From NCBI RefSeq assembly GCF_003574465.1, contig NZ_QOWC01000005.1, positions 1-64,000 on the forward strand: a stretch of 64,000 bases of DNA, in the 5' to 3' direction. The notes under the pieces were generated by a model that was not told where the DNA came from, searched no databases, and worked only from the letters and a program-made list of their open reading frames with translations. Source of the DNA: Methylobacterium crusticola. GTDB taxonomy: Bacteria; Pseudomonadota; Alphaproteobacteria; Rhizobiales; Beijerinckiaceae. Both the position numbers and the translations under genes were made by a program. This document shows, piece by piece, positions 47,157-56,786 of the stretch (position 1 is its first letter; every line of letters begins with the position of its first letter).

Positions 47157-48362
47157 ATGACGGCGCCCGTCAGGGTGCCGGTGCCCGCGGATCTGAGCGG
47201 AGCGCTCGGCGGCGGGGATGCGCTGGTGCGCCTGGAGGGCGTGGCGAAGACCTACGCGGCGCGGCGCGGCGCCGCGCAGGTCACCGCGCTCGACGGGATC
47301 GACCTCAGCCTGCGGCGCGGCCGCGTCCTCGGCGTGATCGGCCGCTCGGGCGCCGGCAAGTCGACCCTGATCCGCCTCGTCAACGGGCTGGAGCGCCCGA
47401 GCCGCGGCCGGGTGATCGTGGGCGACGCCGAGATCTCCGCCCTGTCGGAATCCGCCCTCAGGCGGGAGCGGCGCGGCATCGGCATGATCTTCCAGCACTT
47501 CAACCTGCTCTCGGCCCGCACCGCCGCCGGCAACGTCGCGCTGCCCATGGAGGTCGCGGGCTACGATCGCGCCGCGATCCGGGCCCGGGTCGCCGAGCTC
47601 CTCGACCTCGTCGGCCTCGGCGCCCAGGCGAACCGCTACCCGGCCGAGCTGTCGGGGGGGCAGAAGCAGCGCGTCGGCATCGCCCGAGCCCTCGCCACGA
47701 ACCCGAAGGTGCTGCTCTCCGACGAGGCCACCTCGGCCCTCGACCCCGAGACGACGCACCAGATCCTCGACCTCCTCGGCCGCATCAACCGGGAGCTCGG
47801 CCTGACCATCCTGCTCATCACCCACGAGATGTCGGTGATCCGCGCGATCGCCCACGAGGTGGCGGTCCTCGACGGCGGGCGGATCGCCGATAGCGGCGAC
47901 GTCTTCGACGTGTTCACCCGGCCACAGGCCCCGATCACCCGCACCTTCCTCGATCGCGAGACCGGCCGGGCCCTGCCGCCGGTCCTGGCGGGGCGGCTGC
48001 GGCCCGGGGCCGGGGACGACACGGGCCGGCCCGGCGACCAGGCCGTCCTGCGCATCACCTTCCGGGGGCCGCACGCCACCGACCCGGTCGTGGCGCACCT
48101 CGCCCGCGACGCCGGCATCGAGGCCGGCATCCTGTCGGGCACCGTGGACGAGATCGCCGGGCGGCCCTTCGGCACCCTGGTGGTGGGCGTGCCCGCCACG
48201 GCCGGCACGGTGGCGCGCACGGAGGCGTTCCTGAGGAAGCGCGGGCTCGACGTCGAGGTGCTCGGCACGCTCGACGCCGCGCCCGGCGATGCCCACGCGC
48301 GCGCGCAAGCCCCCGCACACGCGGCGCTCCCGACGCCGAGCGGAGCCCCCCATGTCGCCTGA
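47157..48362 (+). CDS. metN: Methionine ABC transporter ATPase
   Basis: 401 residues from the ATG at 47157; upstream in-frame codons overlap the promoter. ABC domain: Walker A GRSGAGKST, FQHFNLLSARTAAGNVALP (MetN-specific), LSGGQKQRVGIARAL and LLSDEATSALDPE. The C-terminal NIL/ACT-like domain (about residues 300-375, RITFRGPHATDPVVAHLARD) senses methionine and inhibits transport. The tail is Ala/Pro-rich. The metI start overlaps by 11 bp. Confidence 0.95.
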   Translation: MTAPVRVPVPADLSGALGGGDALVRLEGVAKTYAARRGAAQVTALDGIDLSLRRGRVLGVIGRSGAGKSTLIRLVNGLERPSRGRVIVGDAEISALSESALRRERRGIGMIFQHFNLLSARTAAGNVALPMEVAGYDRAAIRARVAELLDLVGLGAQANRYPAELSGGQKQRVGIARALATNPKVLLSDEATSALDPETTHQILDLLGRINRELGLTILLITHEMSVIRAIAHEVAVLDGGRIADSGDVFDVFTRPQAPITRTFLDRETGRALPPVLAGRLRPGAGDDTGRPGDQAVLRITFRGPHATDPVVAHLARDAGIEAGILSGTVDEIAGRPFGTLVVGVPATAGTVARTEAFLRKRGLDVEVLGTLDAAPGDAHARAQAPAHAALPTPSGAPHVA

Positions 48363-49017
48363 ACTCCTGCGCCTCCTCGCGCTCGCCACCGGCGACACGC
48401 TCCGGATGGTGGCGATCGCGGCCGGCCTCGGCACCCTGTTCGGCCTGCCCCTCGGGGTGTTCCTGGCGACGAGCGGGCGGGGCGAGCTGCTGGCCGCCCC
48501 CTGGCTCAACCGGGCCCTCGGGATCGTGGTCAACGCCACCCGCTCGACGCCCTTCATCATCCTGGTGGTGGCGATCATCCCGTTCACCCGCCTGATCGCC
48601 GGCACCTCGATCGGCACCGCGGCCGCCACCGTGCCGCTGACCGTCGCGGCGACGCCCTTCATCGCGCGCCTCGTCGAGGGCGCGGTGCGGGAGGTCGATG
48701 CCGGCCTCGTCGAGGCGGCCCGGGCCTTCGGGGCGAGCCCGTTCCAGATCGTCGCCAAGGTGCTGATCCCCGAGGCGCTGCCCGGCATCGTCCTCGGCCT
48801 GACCCTCGCGGTCGTGTCGCTGATCGGCTTCTCGGCCATGGTCGGGGCCGTGGGCGGCGGGGGTCTCGGCGACCTCGGCATCCGCTACGGCTACCAGCGC
48901 TTCATGCCCGAGATGATGGTCGCCGTGGTGGCGGTGCTGATCGTCCTCGTGCAGGCGGTCCAGACCCTCGGCGACCGCCTCGCCCGCCGCCTGAACAAGC
49001 GCCTGCGGCACGGCTGA
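48352..49017 (+). CDS. metI: Methionine ABC transporter permease
   Basis: The ATG at 48352 gives 221 residues with five helices. NATRSTPFIILVVAIIPFTR and EAARAFGASPFQIVAKVLIPEALPG (quoted part EAARAFGASPFQIVAKVL, the EAA loop) are MetI signatures, as is SAMVGAVGGGGLGDLGIRYGY. It forms the inner-membrane channel for methionine with MetN. It overlaps metN and is 51 bp from metQ. Confidence 0.96.
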   Translation: MSPELLRLLALATGDTLRMVAIAAGLGTLFGLPLGVFLATSGRGELLAAPWLNRALGIVVNATRSTPFIILVVAIIPFTRLIAGTSIGTAAATVPLTVAATPFIARLVEGAVREVDAGLVEAARAFGASPFQIVAKVLIPEALPGIVLGLTLAVVSLIGFSAMVGAVGGGGLGDLGIRYGYQRFMPEMMVAVVAVLIVLVQAVQTLGDRLARRLNKRLRHG

Positions 49018-49068
49018 CCGCCGGCTCACCCCTTCACCTCTCTCCCCCGATCCTCGGAGACGTCCGTC

Positions 49069-49854
49069 ATGGTGCGTACCCTCACCCTCCTGCTCGCCGC
49101 GGCGCTCGCGGCCGGGAGCCTGCCGGCCCGGGCCGACGCCCAGCGCGTCCGCGTCGCCGCGACGCCCGGGCCCCATGCCCAGATCCTCGAGGCTGTCAAG
49201 CCGATCGCGGCGAAGCGCGGCCTCGACCTGCAGGTGCTCGAGTTCTCGGACTACGTGGTGCCGAACGAGGCGCTCGCGGCCGGCGAGATCGAGGCCAATT
49301 CCTTCCAGAACCAGCCCTACCTCGACAACCAGAAGGCCGACCGCGGCTACCGGATCGACAGCGTCGCCCTGACGGTGAACTTCCCGCTCGGGATCTACTC
49401 GAAGCGCCACAAGAGCTTCGAGGCGGTCCCGGCGGGCGGCACCATCGCGATCCAGAACGACCCGACCAACGGCGGCCGGTCGCTGCTGCTGCTCCAGGAC
49501 AAGGGCGTGATCAAGCTCAAGGCCGGCACCGGCTTCAAGCCGACGGTGGCCGACATCGTGGAGAATCCCCGGCGCCTGCGCTTCATCGAGGTCGACGCCG
49601 CCCAGACCCCGCGCTCCCTCGACGACGTCGACGCGGCGGCGATCAACACCAACTACGCCACCCCGGCGGGCCTCAAGCCCACGGACGCGATCCTCAAGGA
49701 GGAGCCGAAGGGCCCCTACGTCAACGTGCTCGCGGTGCGCAGCGTGGACAAGGACAAGCCCTGGGTCGCGGCCCTGGTCGAATCCTACCGCTCGCCGGAG
49801 GTGAGGGCCTTCGTGGACAAGACCTTCGGCGGCGCGGTGCTGCCGAGCTGGTGA
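49069..49854 (+). CDS. metQ: Methionine-binding protein of the ABC transporter
   Basis: 261 residues. The signal peptide (LTLLLAAALAAGSLPARADA) lacks a lipobox cysteine, so this MetQ is a soluble periplasmic protein instead of the usual lipoprotein. RVAATPGPHAQILEAVKP, LEFSDYVVPNEALAAGEIEAN and NFPLGIYSKRHK are NlpA/MetQ motifs. It delivers methionine to MetNI. Confidence 0.94.
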   Translation: MVRTLTLLLAAALAAGSLPARADAQRVRVAATPGPHAQILEAVKPIAAKRGLDLQVLEFSDYVVPNEALAAGEIEANSFQNQPYLDNQKADRGYRIDSVALTVNFPLGIYSKRHKSFEAVPAGGTIAIQNDPTNGGRSLLLLQDKGVIKLKAGTGFKPTVADIVENPRRLRFIEVDAAQTPRSLDDVDAAAINTNYATPAGLKPTDAILKEEPKGPYVNVLAVRSVDKDKPWVAALVESYRSPEVRAFVDKTFGGAVLPSW

Positions 49855-50064
49855 GCCGCGGGCGTCGCCGCGGAGGAAGCCCCGGACCCTGACGGCCGCC
49901 CGGCGGCCCCGGAAGGCCGCCCGGCGGTCCAGAACGCACGCGAGTCCGTGCCGAGCGGCCGGGGCTCGTGTGCGTTTATGCACATGGCGAAATGAACCAA
50001 TGGCCGCGCTGCACGTCTCCTCGGTGCAGCCCGCTGTGCGGCTCGCATATCCATGAGTTGTCCG

Positions 50065-50295
50065 ATGAAGATCCTGAACCCGCTCATCCTCGCCGCCGTG
50101 CTCGCGGCGGCCTCGGTCCCGGCCTTCGCCCAGGGCGGTTCGCCCTACAACAACTCGGGCTCGCAGGCCGGCGGCCCCCTGGCCGGCCAGCAGCGCGAGA
50201 TGGGCGCCCCGGGCGCCGCCCCCGCCGCCAGGATGGCCCCGCGCAAGCAGCGCAGCGTGCATCACCGCCGCGCCCGCCACCACCGCGCCCGCTGA
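50065..50295 (+). CDS. Small secreted basic protein
   Basis: 76 residues from the ATG at 50065 (or 80 from 50053). Signal peptide KILNPLILAAVLAAASVPAFA, then a Gly/Ser/Asn-rich segment (QGGSPYNNSGSQAGG) and a strongly basic tail (MAPRKQRSVHHRRARHHRAR). No domain recognised. Many Methylobacterium genomes carry such short exported basic proteins of unknown function. Neither start has a strong ribosome site. Confidence 0.6.
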   Translation: MKILNPLILAAVLAAASVPAFAQGGSPYNNSGSQAGGPLAGQQREMGAPGAAPAARMAPRKQRSVHHRRARHHRAR

Positions 50296-50597
50296 GGCGT
50301 CGCGAGGGCCGCGGCCGCGTCCATCGACGCGGTCCCGGCTCCTGCGCCCGGCTCCCGCATCAGGCCCACACGCGTCGTTCCCGCCCGCGCCGGATCGGCC
50401 TCCGGTCCCGCGGGGGCCTCCGCTCGTCCAGCGCACCCGTCCGGCGGTGGTCCCGCCGCGCGGGCGCGCACTCGTGCCGGCCCCGGAGCCCCGCCGCGGC
50501 CTCAGCGCTTCCGAACCGTTAACCCGACTGCGTTACCGCTGACGCTCGTGCGAGTTGTGCGGGCGCCGCGGGGCGGCGCAATCGGAGCGGGAGCGGC
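50296..50597. other. Intergenic region before the GGDEF-EAL gene
   Basis: 302 bp without a convincing gene. A short AT-richer patch (CCGTTAACCCGACTGCGTTACC, about 50516-50537; quoted part CCGTTAACCCGACTGCG) may hold the promoter. Confidence 0.4.
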
Positions 50598-53492
50598 ATG
50601 ACCGAGCGATTCAGGCCGGATCGGGATGCCGGCCCGCGGGACCCGGGCGGCGCGGAGGCGCTCGGCGCCGACCTCGGCGCGCTCTGCCGGACGGCCGCGG
50701 CCGGGCTCGGCACGGCGGTGGCCTACGTGGTGCTCGCTGAGGACGGCCGGCACAGGATCGCGGCCTTCGCCGGGCCCGCGGACCGGGCCGGGCTGGCGGG
50801 CGACGCCTTCCACGGCGCGGCGACCGCGGCCGACGCCGTGGTGACGACGGCCTGCCCCTCGGCCGGGCTCGTCGTCGGCGCTCCGATCCGCGACTCGTCG
50901 GGCACGCGCCTGGGCGCCCTCTGCCTGGCGGACGCGGGCCCGCGCGACCTGAGCGAGGCGGAGATCCGGCAGGTCCGCGATCTCGCCGGGCTCGCGGCAT
51001 CGCGGATCCGCCTCGACCGGATGGAGCGCGAGACCTCCGCGCACGAGACCCGCTACCACCTGCTCGCCCAGCACGCGACCGACATGATCGTCTGGGCCGC
51101 CCCCGACGGCACGCGCCGCTTCGTCTCGCCGGCGTGCCGGGCGCTCCTCGGCTACGAGCCCGAGGAGCTCGTCGGGCGCCCGCCCTACGAGCTGGTCCAC
51201 CCCGACGACGTCGAGGCCGCGGCGCGCACGGCCGAGGCCTTCGTGCAGGGCGACCGCGACCGCCTCGTCACCTGCCAGCGCTACCGGCGCAGGGACGGCG
51301 CGTTCATCTGGGCCGAGGCGATCGTCAACCGCACGCGGGGGCGCGACGGGGAGACGACCGGCTTCGTCGCCCTGGTGCGCGACGTCTCGGACCGCCGCCT
51401 TGCCGAGGACGCCATGCGCGAGGGCGAGACGCGCTACCGCGCCCTGGCGGACGGGCTGCCGCAGATCGTCTGGGTCATCCGCGGCGGCGACGGCGCCGCC
51501 ACCTACGTCAACCGGCAGTTCCGCGCGTATTTCGGGCCCTCCAGCCCGGAGCAGGCGGGGCGCATGGTCGCCATCCACCCGGACGACAGGGTCCGCGTGG
51601 AGGCGGGCTGGGAGGCGCTGCACCGCGGCGTCGCCTGGGTGCCCGTGGAGGCGCGCCTGCGCCGGCACGACGGGTTCCATCGCTGGCACCGCCTGATGAT
51701 CATCCCGATGGGCCAGGGCGCCGAGACGAGCGAGTACATCGCGACCGCGCTCGACATCGACGACATCGTGGTCGCCCGCAACCAGCTCACCGAGACCACC
51801 GACCTGCTGCGGCTCGCCCAGGAGGCGATCGGGGCCGCGATCTGGGACTGGGACCGGCGGGCGGGCGTGATCCGGCACTCGCGCGAGAGCGCGCGGCTGC
51901 TCGGCGTCCTGCCCGAGGCCCATGGCGGCGACGTCGTCGAGACGACGTCCGCCGAGATGTCGGCGCACATCCATCCGGACGATGCCGCGCACATGCAGGC
52001 CGAGTTCCGCCGCTCCGTCGCGACCCGCACCACCTACGCGGTGGAGTACCGCGTCGCCTGCCCGGAGGCGGAGGGCGGCTACCGCTGGCTCAACGGCTTC
52101 GGCCGGCTGGTGTTCGACGACGCGCAGGCCGAGGTCGTGCGCGTGGTCGGGCTCAACCTCGACGTCAGCGGCCGCAAGGCGGCCGAGCAGCGGATCGCGC
52201 ACCTCGCCCGCCACGACCCCCTCACCGACCTGCCGAACCGCACGCTGTTCCGCGAGCGCCTGGAGCAAGTGCTCACGGAGGTGCGGCGCAGCGGGGGCTC
52301 GGCCGCCGTGCTCTGCCTCGACCTCGACCGCTTCAAGCTCGTCAACGACACCCTCGGGCACCCGGCGGGCGACGCGCTGCTCGCCGTGGTGGCGGCGCGC
52401 CTGCGGGCGGCGCTCAGGGCCGAGGACGTCGTGGCGCGCCTCGGCGGCGACGAGTTCGCCATCATCGAGGTGGGCGCGGGGCGGCCGGGCGACACCCGGG
52501 CCCTGTGCGAGCGCCTGATCGAGCTCGTCGGGCAGCCGATCCGGGCGCTGGGCCACATGATGAGTGTGGGCCTCAGCATCGGCGTCGCCCGGGTGCCGGA
52601 GGACGGCCTCGACGGCGACGCCCTGTTCAAGCGGGCCGACCTCGCGCTCTATCGCGCCAAGGCGGACGGCCGCAACACCAGCCGCTTCTTCGAGGCCGCC
52701 ATGGATGCGGCCGTCGAGGAACGCCGCCGCCTGGAGCTCGACCTGCGCGCCGCGCTGGGCGGCGGGGGGCTCGAGGCGCACTACCAGCCCGTGGTGCGGA
52801 TCGCCACCGGGGCCATCCGCGGCTTCGAGGCGCTCGTGCGCTGGCGCCACCCCGAGCGCGGCCTCGTGCCGCCGGGCGTGTTCATCCCCCTCGCCGAGGA
52901 GACGGGCCTGATCGCCGCGATCGGCGCGCGCATCCTCCTCGACGCCTGCCGGGACGCGGCGGCGTGGCCCGACCCCGACCTCATCGTCGCGGTCAACGTC
53001 TCGGCGGTGCAGTTCCGCCAGGACGGGCTGCTGCGGAGCGTCACCAGCGCCCTCGCGGAGACGGGGCTGCCGGCCCGCCGCCTCGAGCTCGAGATCACCG
53101 AGACGCTCCTCGTCGAGGACAGCGCCGCCGTCCTCGCCACCCTGCGGGCCCTGCGCGACCTCGGCGTGCGGATCGCCCTCGACGATTTCGGCATCGGCTA
53201 CTCGTCGCTGAGCTACCTGCGCAAGTTCCCGTTCGACAAGATCAAGATCGACCGCTCCTTCGTGGAGGACTTCGCCAACCCGAGCACCGCCGCGATCGTG
53301 CGCTCGGTCGTCGGTCTCGGCCTACAGCTCGGCATCGCGATCTGCGCCGAGGGCGTCGAGACGCGCGAGCAGCTCGCGCTGATGGAGCGCGAGGGCTGCA
53401 CCGAGGCGCAGGGCTACTTCCTGAGCCCGCCGGTGCCGGCCGCGGAGGCGGCCGCCTTCGCGCAGGGCGCGCGAACGCTGCGGGCGGCGTAG
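50598..53492 (+). CDS. GAF-PAS-PAS-PAS-GGDEF-EAL cyclic-di-GMP enzyme
   Basis: 964 residues, no membrane helix. GAF about 20-135, three PAS domains (about 140-260, 275-395, 398-525), GGDEF about 530-690, EAL about 705-955. The cyclase site ARLGGDEFAII is intact (about 615), with the RxxD product-inhibition site (RAED) exactly five residues before GGDEF. EAL residues are intact too: FEALVRW, VNVSAVQF, LEITETLL, DDFGIGYSSL, KIKIDRSF, CAEGVE. It could both make and degrade c-di-GMP depending on the PAS/GAF input. Transcribed alone. Confidence 0.92.
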   Translation: MTERFRPDRDAGPRDPGGAEALGADLGALCRTAAAGLGTAVAYVVLAEDGRHRIAAFAGPADRAGLAGDAFHGAATAADAVVTTACPSAGLVVGAPIRDSSGTRLGALCLADAGPRDLSEAEIRQVRDLAGLAASRIRLDRMERETSAHETRYHLLAQHATDMIVWAAPDGTRRFVSPACRALLGYEPEELVGRPPYELVHPDDVEAAARTAEAFVQGDRDRLVTCQRYRRRDGAFIWAEAIVNRTRGRDGETTGFVALVRDVSDRRLAEDAMREGETRYRALADGLPQIVWVIRGGDGAATYVNRQFRAYFGPSSPEQAGRMVAIHPDDRVRVEAGWEALHRGVAWVPVEARLRRHDGFHRWHRLMIIPMGQGAETSEYIATALDIDDIVVARNQLTETTDLLRLAQEAIGAAIWDWDRRAGVIRHSRESARLLGVLPEAHGGDVVETTSAEMSAHIHPDDAAHMQAEFRRSVATRTTYAVEYRVACPEAEGGYRWLNGFGRLVFDDAQAEVVRVVGLNLDVSGRKAAEQRIAHLARHDPLTDLPNRTLFRERLEQVLTEVRRSGGSAAVLCLDLDRFKLVNDTLGHPAGDALLAVVAARLRAALRAEDVVARLGGDEFAIIEVGAGRPGDTRALCERLIELVGQPIRALGHMMSVGLSIGVARVPEDGLDGDALFKRADLALYRAKADGRNTSRFFEAAMDAAVEERRRLELDLRAALGGGGLEAHYQPVVRIATGAIRGFEALVRWRHPERGLVPPGVFIPLAEETGLIAAIGARILLDACRDAAAWPDPDLIVAVNVSAVQFRQDGLLRSVTSALAETGLPARRLELEITETLLVEDSAAVLATLRALRDLGVRIALDDFGIGYSSLSYLRKFPFDKIKIDRSFVEDFANPSTAAIVRSVVGLGLQLGIAICAEGVETREQLALMEREGCTEAQGYFLSPPVPAAEAAAFAQGARTLRAA

Positions 53493-53627
53493 GCCCCGCG
53501 CCGGGGCCGACCCGCGCGGGTCCTCGGAGGCGAAGGATGCCGTGCGGGGGTGCCTCGCGTCCGACGCGCCGCCCGCGATCGGTGCCGGCCGGTCCCCTCC
53601 GGACGCCCCCGGCGCCCGTGAGCCGCC

Positions 53628-53846
53628 CTAGAACCCGCCCGTCCTCCAGAGCAGCGCCGAGAGGGCGGCGAGGCCCGCGAGCCACGACCCGAGGAGGAGC
53701 GCCCGCGAGCGGCGCGCCGGGCGGCGGTTGTCGTTGGCCGGGCGGGGCAGCCGCATCCAGCCCGCCCCGTAGCCATGGGTCGCCGCCGCGATCGTGGCGG
53801 GGCGTGCGGCGGCGGAGGAGCGAGGGCTCGGCATGAGGTGCTTCAT
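53628..53846 (-). CDS. Small single-helix hypothetical membrane protein
   Basis: 72 residues from the ATG at 53846 (a second ATG at 53834 is also possible). A basic middle carries [16 protein letters not shown], then one C-terminal membrane helix (LLLGSWLAGLAALSALLW). The PANDNRRP string recurs in small proteins of Rhizobiales, which supports a real gene. No function known and no clear ribosome site. Confidence 0.45.
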   Translation of the reverse strand: MKHLMPSPRSSAAARPATIAAATHGYGAGWMRLPRPANDNRRPARRSRALLLGSWLAGLAALSALLWRTGGF

Positions 53847-53946
53847 ACCACGGACCGCCGCGGGAGGAGAGACGTCATCGGCATCGTCGGGGCGAGGGCG
53901 GCGCCTGAGCGGCCCGGCCGCGCCCCGGCCGGCCGGGATCCCGCCC

Positions 53947-54207
53947 TCAGATCCAGCGGGCGAGCCAGCCGCACAGGCCGCCCCGGGGCGCCGGCCCCGC
54001 GCGCCGGAAATGGTCGTCGATCCAGTGCGGGCTGAGGATGTCGCCGTCCTCGGTGACGATCCAGGGCAGGGCCTCCGCGTCGCCGGCGAGGCCGGAGGCG
54101 GCCGACAGGGCATCCCGCAGGGTGGGGTAGATCCGGGCCGCGCTCGGCGTGCGCGCGGCCCGCCAGATCACGAGTTCGGCCGGACGGTCCATCGACGACA
54201 GGGGCAT
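53947..54207 (-). CDS. Hypothetical cytosolic protein
   Basis: 86 residues; GGAGGA about 12 bp before the ATG. AELVIWRAARTPSAARIYPT, then ALPWIVTEDGDILSPHWIDDHFRRAG looks folded and charged like a short DUF protein I have seen in Methylobacterium. No catalytic motif. It lies downstream of the Kef antiporter gene on the same strand. Confidence 0.55.
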   Translation of the reverse strand: MPLSSMDRPAELVIWRAARTPSAARIYPTLRDALSAASGLAGDAEALPWIVTEDGDILSPHWIDDHFRRAGPAPRGGLCGWLARWI

Positions 54208-54300
54208 CCCGACAACATCCTCCGCGACGTCACCACGATGACGCGGCGGAGCTTGGTGGAGCCTTTCCGGAACATTGCGATCCGGTAATCCGGCCGCCCG

Positions 54301-56130
54301 TCAGGGCTCGGCCGAGGCCTCCCGGTGCGGGCGCAGCTCCGGGGCGCCCTGCTCGGGCTCGGTCTCGGCGACCGGCGCCGCGCGGCTCTCGGCGCGGCTC
54401 GTGTCGACGAACAGGCGCGCCTCGCCCTCGCTCAGGCCGAGGCTGCGCAGGGCGTAGAGCGCCATGCCGAAGCCCAGCTCCCGCTCGGCCATCAGCACGA
54501 GGCCGACCCGCTCCTCCTCGAGGTGGCGCCGCTCGGCGTCGCTGTGCGTGCGCACCAGCGTGTCGATGCCCGGGTTGGCCTCCCGGGCGATGGCGATGAG
54601 GCGGCGGGCCTGGTGCGCGTCCGGGCTCGCCACCACGAGGAGGCGCGCGCTCGCGACGTCGGCGGCGGCCAGGATGCCGGAGGCGCCGGCGTCGCCGAAC
54701 ACCGCCGCGATGCCCGCGGCCCGCAATTCCTCGACCCGGCGCCGGTCCCGCTCGACGACCACGAAGGGCAGGTCCCAGGCCTCGAGGGCCCGCCCGATGC
54801 TGCTGCCCACGCGGCCGTACCCGACCACCACCGCGTGGCCCCGCCGCCCCGCCGCGTCGGGGCCGACCGGCAGGCCGGCCGCGCCGCTGCGCTCGAACCG
54901 GGCCGCGAGGCCGGGCCGGGCGGCGAGCGCCCGGGCGAGCCGGTCGATGCCGGCGAAGAACAGCGGGTTCAGCGTGATGGACAGGAGCGAGCCGGCCAGG
55001 ATCAGGTCGCGCCCCTCCGGCGGCAGGAGCTTCAGCCCGATGCCGAGGCCGGCCAGGATGAACGAGAACTCGCCGATCTGGGCGAGGCTCGCCGCGATCG
55101 TGAGGGCGGTGCCGAGGGGGTGGCGGAAGGCCAGCACGATGGCGACGGCGGCGATCGACTTGCCGACCAGGATGATGCCGAGCACCGCCAGCACCGAGAG
55201 CGGCGCCCGCAGCAGGATGCCGGGATCGAACAGCATCCCGACGGAGACGAAGAACAGGACCGCGAAGGCGTCCTGGAGCGGGAGCGAATCGGCGGCGGCC
55301 TGGTGGCTCAGGTCGGATTCGGCCAGGACCATGCCGGCGAAGAAGGCGCCGAGCGCGAAGGAGACGCCGAAGAGCTCCGCCGACCCGAAGGCGATGCCGA
55401 GCGCCAGGGCGAGCACCGCGAGGGTGAACAGCTCCCGCGAGCCGGTGCGGGCGGCCTGGTCGAGGAGCCAGGGCACGACCCGCCGCCCGCCGGCCAGCAT
55501 CAGGCCCGCGAACGCCGCCACCTTGGCGAGGGTCAGGCCGAGGGTCAGCCAGAGGTTGTCGCCGGCCGCGCCGTGGCCCGCGCCTTGCGCCGCGCCCTCG
55601 CCGCCGAGCGGCCCGGCGAGGGCCGGCAGCAGCACGAGCGTCAGCACCATCGCGAGGTCCTCCACGATGAGCCAGCCGACCGCGATGCGACCCTTGTCCG
55701 AATCGAGGAGCCCGCGCTCCTCGAGGGCCCGCAGCAGCACCACCGTGGAGGCGACCGAGAGGGCGAGGCCGAAGACCAGCCCGGCGCCGAGGCCCCAGCC
55801 CCAGGCGAGGCTGAGGCCGAGGCCCATCAGGGTCGCGGCGCCGATCTGCACGACGGCGCCCGGGAGCGCGATCGCCCGCACGGCCATCAGGTCCCCGATC
55901 GAGAAGTGGAGCCCGACCCCGAACATCAGCAGGATCACGCCAATCTCGGCGAGCTGGCCGGCGAGGTCGGCGTTGCCGACGAAGCCCGGCGTGTAGGGAC
56001 CGACCGCGATGCCGGCGACGAGGTACCCGACGAGGGGCGGCAGCTTCAGGCGCTGCGCCAGCATTCCGCCGATGAACGCGAAGACGAGCCCGAGGGCGAT
56101 GATGGCGATCAGCTCGGAGGCGTGCGGCAC
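54301..56130 (-). CDS. CPA2 monovalent cation:proton antiporter with TrkA-N domain
   Basis: 609 residues from a GTG at 56130 with GAGGAG 11 bp before it. Twelve or so helices: start ELIAIIALGLVFAFIGGMLA, LKLPPLVGYLVAGIAVGPYTPGFV, and VLLMFGVGLHFSIGDLM. A cytosolic Rossmann domain follows (HAVVVGYGRVGSSIGRAL, about residues 428-540), as in KefB/KefC and YbaL. KefG-like partners are not adjacent. It likely exchanges K+ or Na+ for H+ under NAD(H) or glutathione-type control; closest in style to YbaL. Confidence 0.9.
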   Translation of the reverse strand: MPHASELIAIIALGLVFAFIGGMLAQRLKLPPLVGYLVAGIAVGPYTPGFVGNADLAGQLAEIGVILLMFGVGLHFSIGDLMAVRAIALPGAVVQIGAATLMGLGLSLAWGWGLGAGLVFGLALSVASTVVLLRALEERGLLDSDKGRIAVGWLIVEDLAMVLTLVLLPALAGPLGGEGAAQGAGHGAAGDNLWLTLGLTLAKVAAFAGLMLAGGRRVVPWLLDQAARTGSRELFTLAVLALALGIAFGSAELFGVSFALGAFFAGMVLAESDLSHQAAADSLPLQDAFAVLFFVSVGMLFDPGILLRAPLSVLAVLGIILVGKSIAAVAIVLAFRHPLGTALTIAASLAQIGEFSFILAGLGIGLKLLPPEGRDLILAGSLLSITLNPLFFAGIDRLARALAARPGLAARFERSGAAGLPVGPDAAGRRGHAVVVGYGRVGSSIGRALEAWDLPFVVVERDRRRVEELRAAGIAAVFGDAGASGILAAADVASARLLVVASPDAHQARRLIAIAREANPGIDTLVRTHSDAERRHLEEERVGLVLMAERELGFGMALYALRSLGLSEGEARLFVDTSRAESRAAPVAETEPEQGAPELRPHREASAEP

Positions 56131-56242
56131 GGGTCGGGGATCTCCTCGGGGCGGGGCAGGGCGGGGGGCGCCGGGGGCGCACGCGCGCGCCGGCCCCGCC
56201 ATCCTAGCACCGCGGCGGCCGGTCCCTCCGTGCTGCAACGCA

Positions 56243-56278
56243 CGAGGGCCGCTTTCGTCGATGCGAGAGCGGCCCTCG
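56243..56278. terminator. Hairpin upstream of the antiporter gene
   Basis: CGAGGGCCGCT (56243-56253) pairs with AGCGGCCCTCG (56268-56278), with further pairing inside. It stands 113 bp before the antiporter start; with no gene reading into it from the left, its role may be to stop minus-strand transcription entering the antiporter gene. Confidence 0.5.
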
Positions 56279-56369
56279 CCGGGGAGGAGCGGTCGTGAGG
56301 GCTCGCCCCGAGCCGCGCGGGACCGGCCGGGCCGGGGCCCCGGGAGCTGCCGCGACCGGGCCGGTCGCC

Positions 56370-56519
56370 CTAGCGGCCGGATTGCGACGAGGGGCGGCGG
56401 CCCGCGCCGGCGGCGATCCCCGGCAGCCGCGGCCGCGGGCCGCCCGGACGGGCCGCCAGGACGATCATGATCGCCCCGATGGCGGCGGACGTCATCACGA
56501 GGATCTCGATCGGGATCAT
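56370..56519 (-). CDS. Possible small membrane protein
   Basis: 49 residues from an ATG with AAGG 8 bp upstream. PIEILVMTSAAIGAIMIVLAA is a good membrane helix, followed by a basic tail (RPGGPRPRLPGIAAGAGRRP). The rest of 56131-56786 has no other candidate. Unsupported beyond the helix and ribosome site. Confidence 0.35.
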   Translation of the reverse strand: MIPIEILVMTSAAIGAIMIVLAARPGGPRPRLPGIAAGAGRRPSSQSGR

Positions 56520-56786
56520 GCGGCGGCCTTGCGATGGGCGGGTGCCGCTGCACCGCGGCCGATTCGTCTCTCGGGCGCCGCGCGGACGATTGTCCGCCGG
56601 CCCGGCCGCTCTAGCTCGACAGGGGTGGGGGCGGCCATGTGACATCCCGCCGTGAGACAGCATGTCCGGCGCGGGCGCTCACGATTCCGACGCATTGCCG
56701 CCGCCTCTGGCATCCTGCCGCGCGATGCGGCATCAGCAAACGATCGTAATGTGTGCGCACCGCACCGTCAGCGGAGGATGTCCTGC

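Noticed and set aside
50502..52850. A 782-codon minus-strand frame across the GGDEF-EAL gene
   Set aside because: Same reasoning: no motif, and the plus strand carries intact catalytic signatures.
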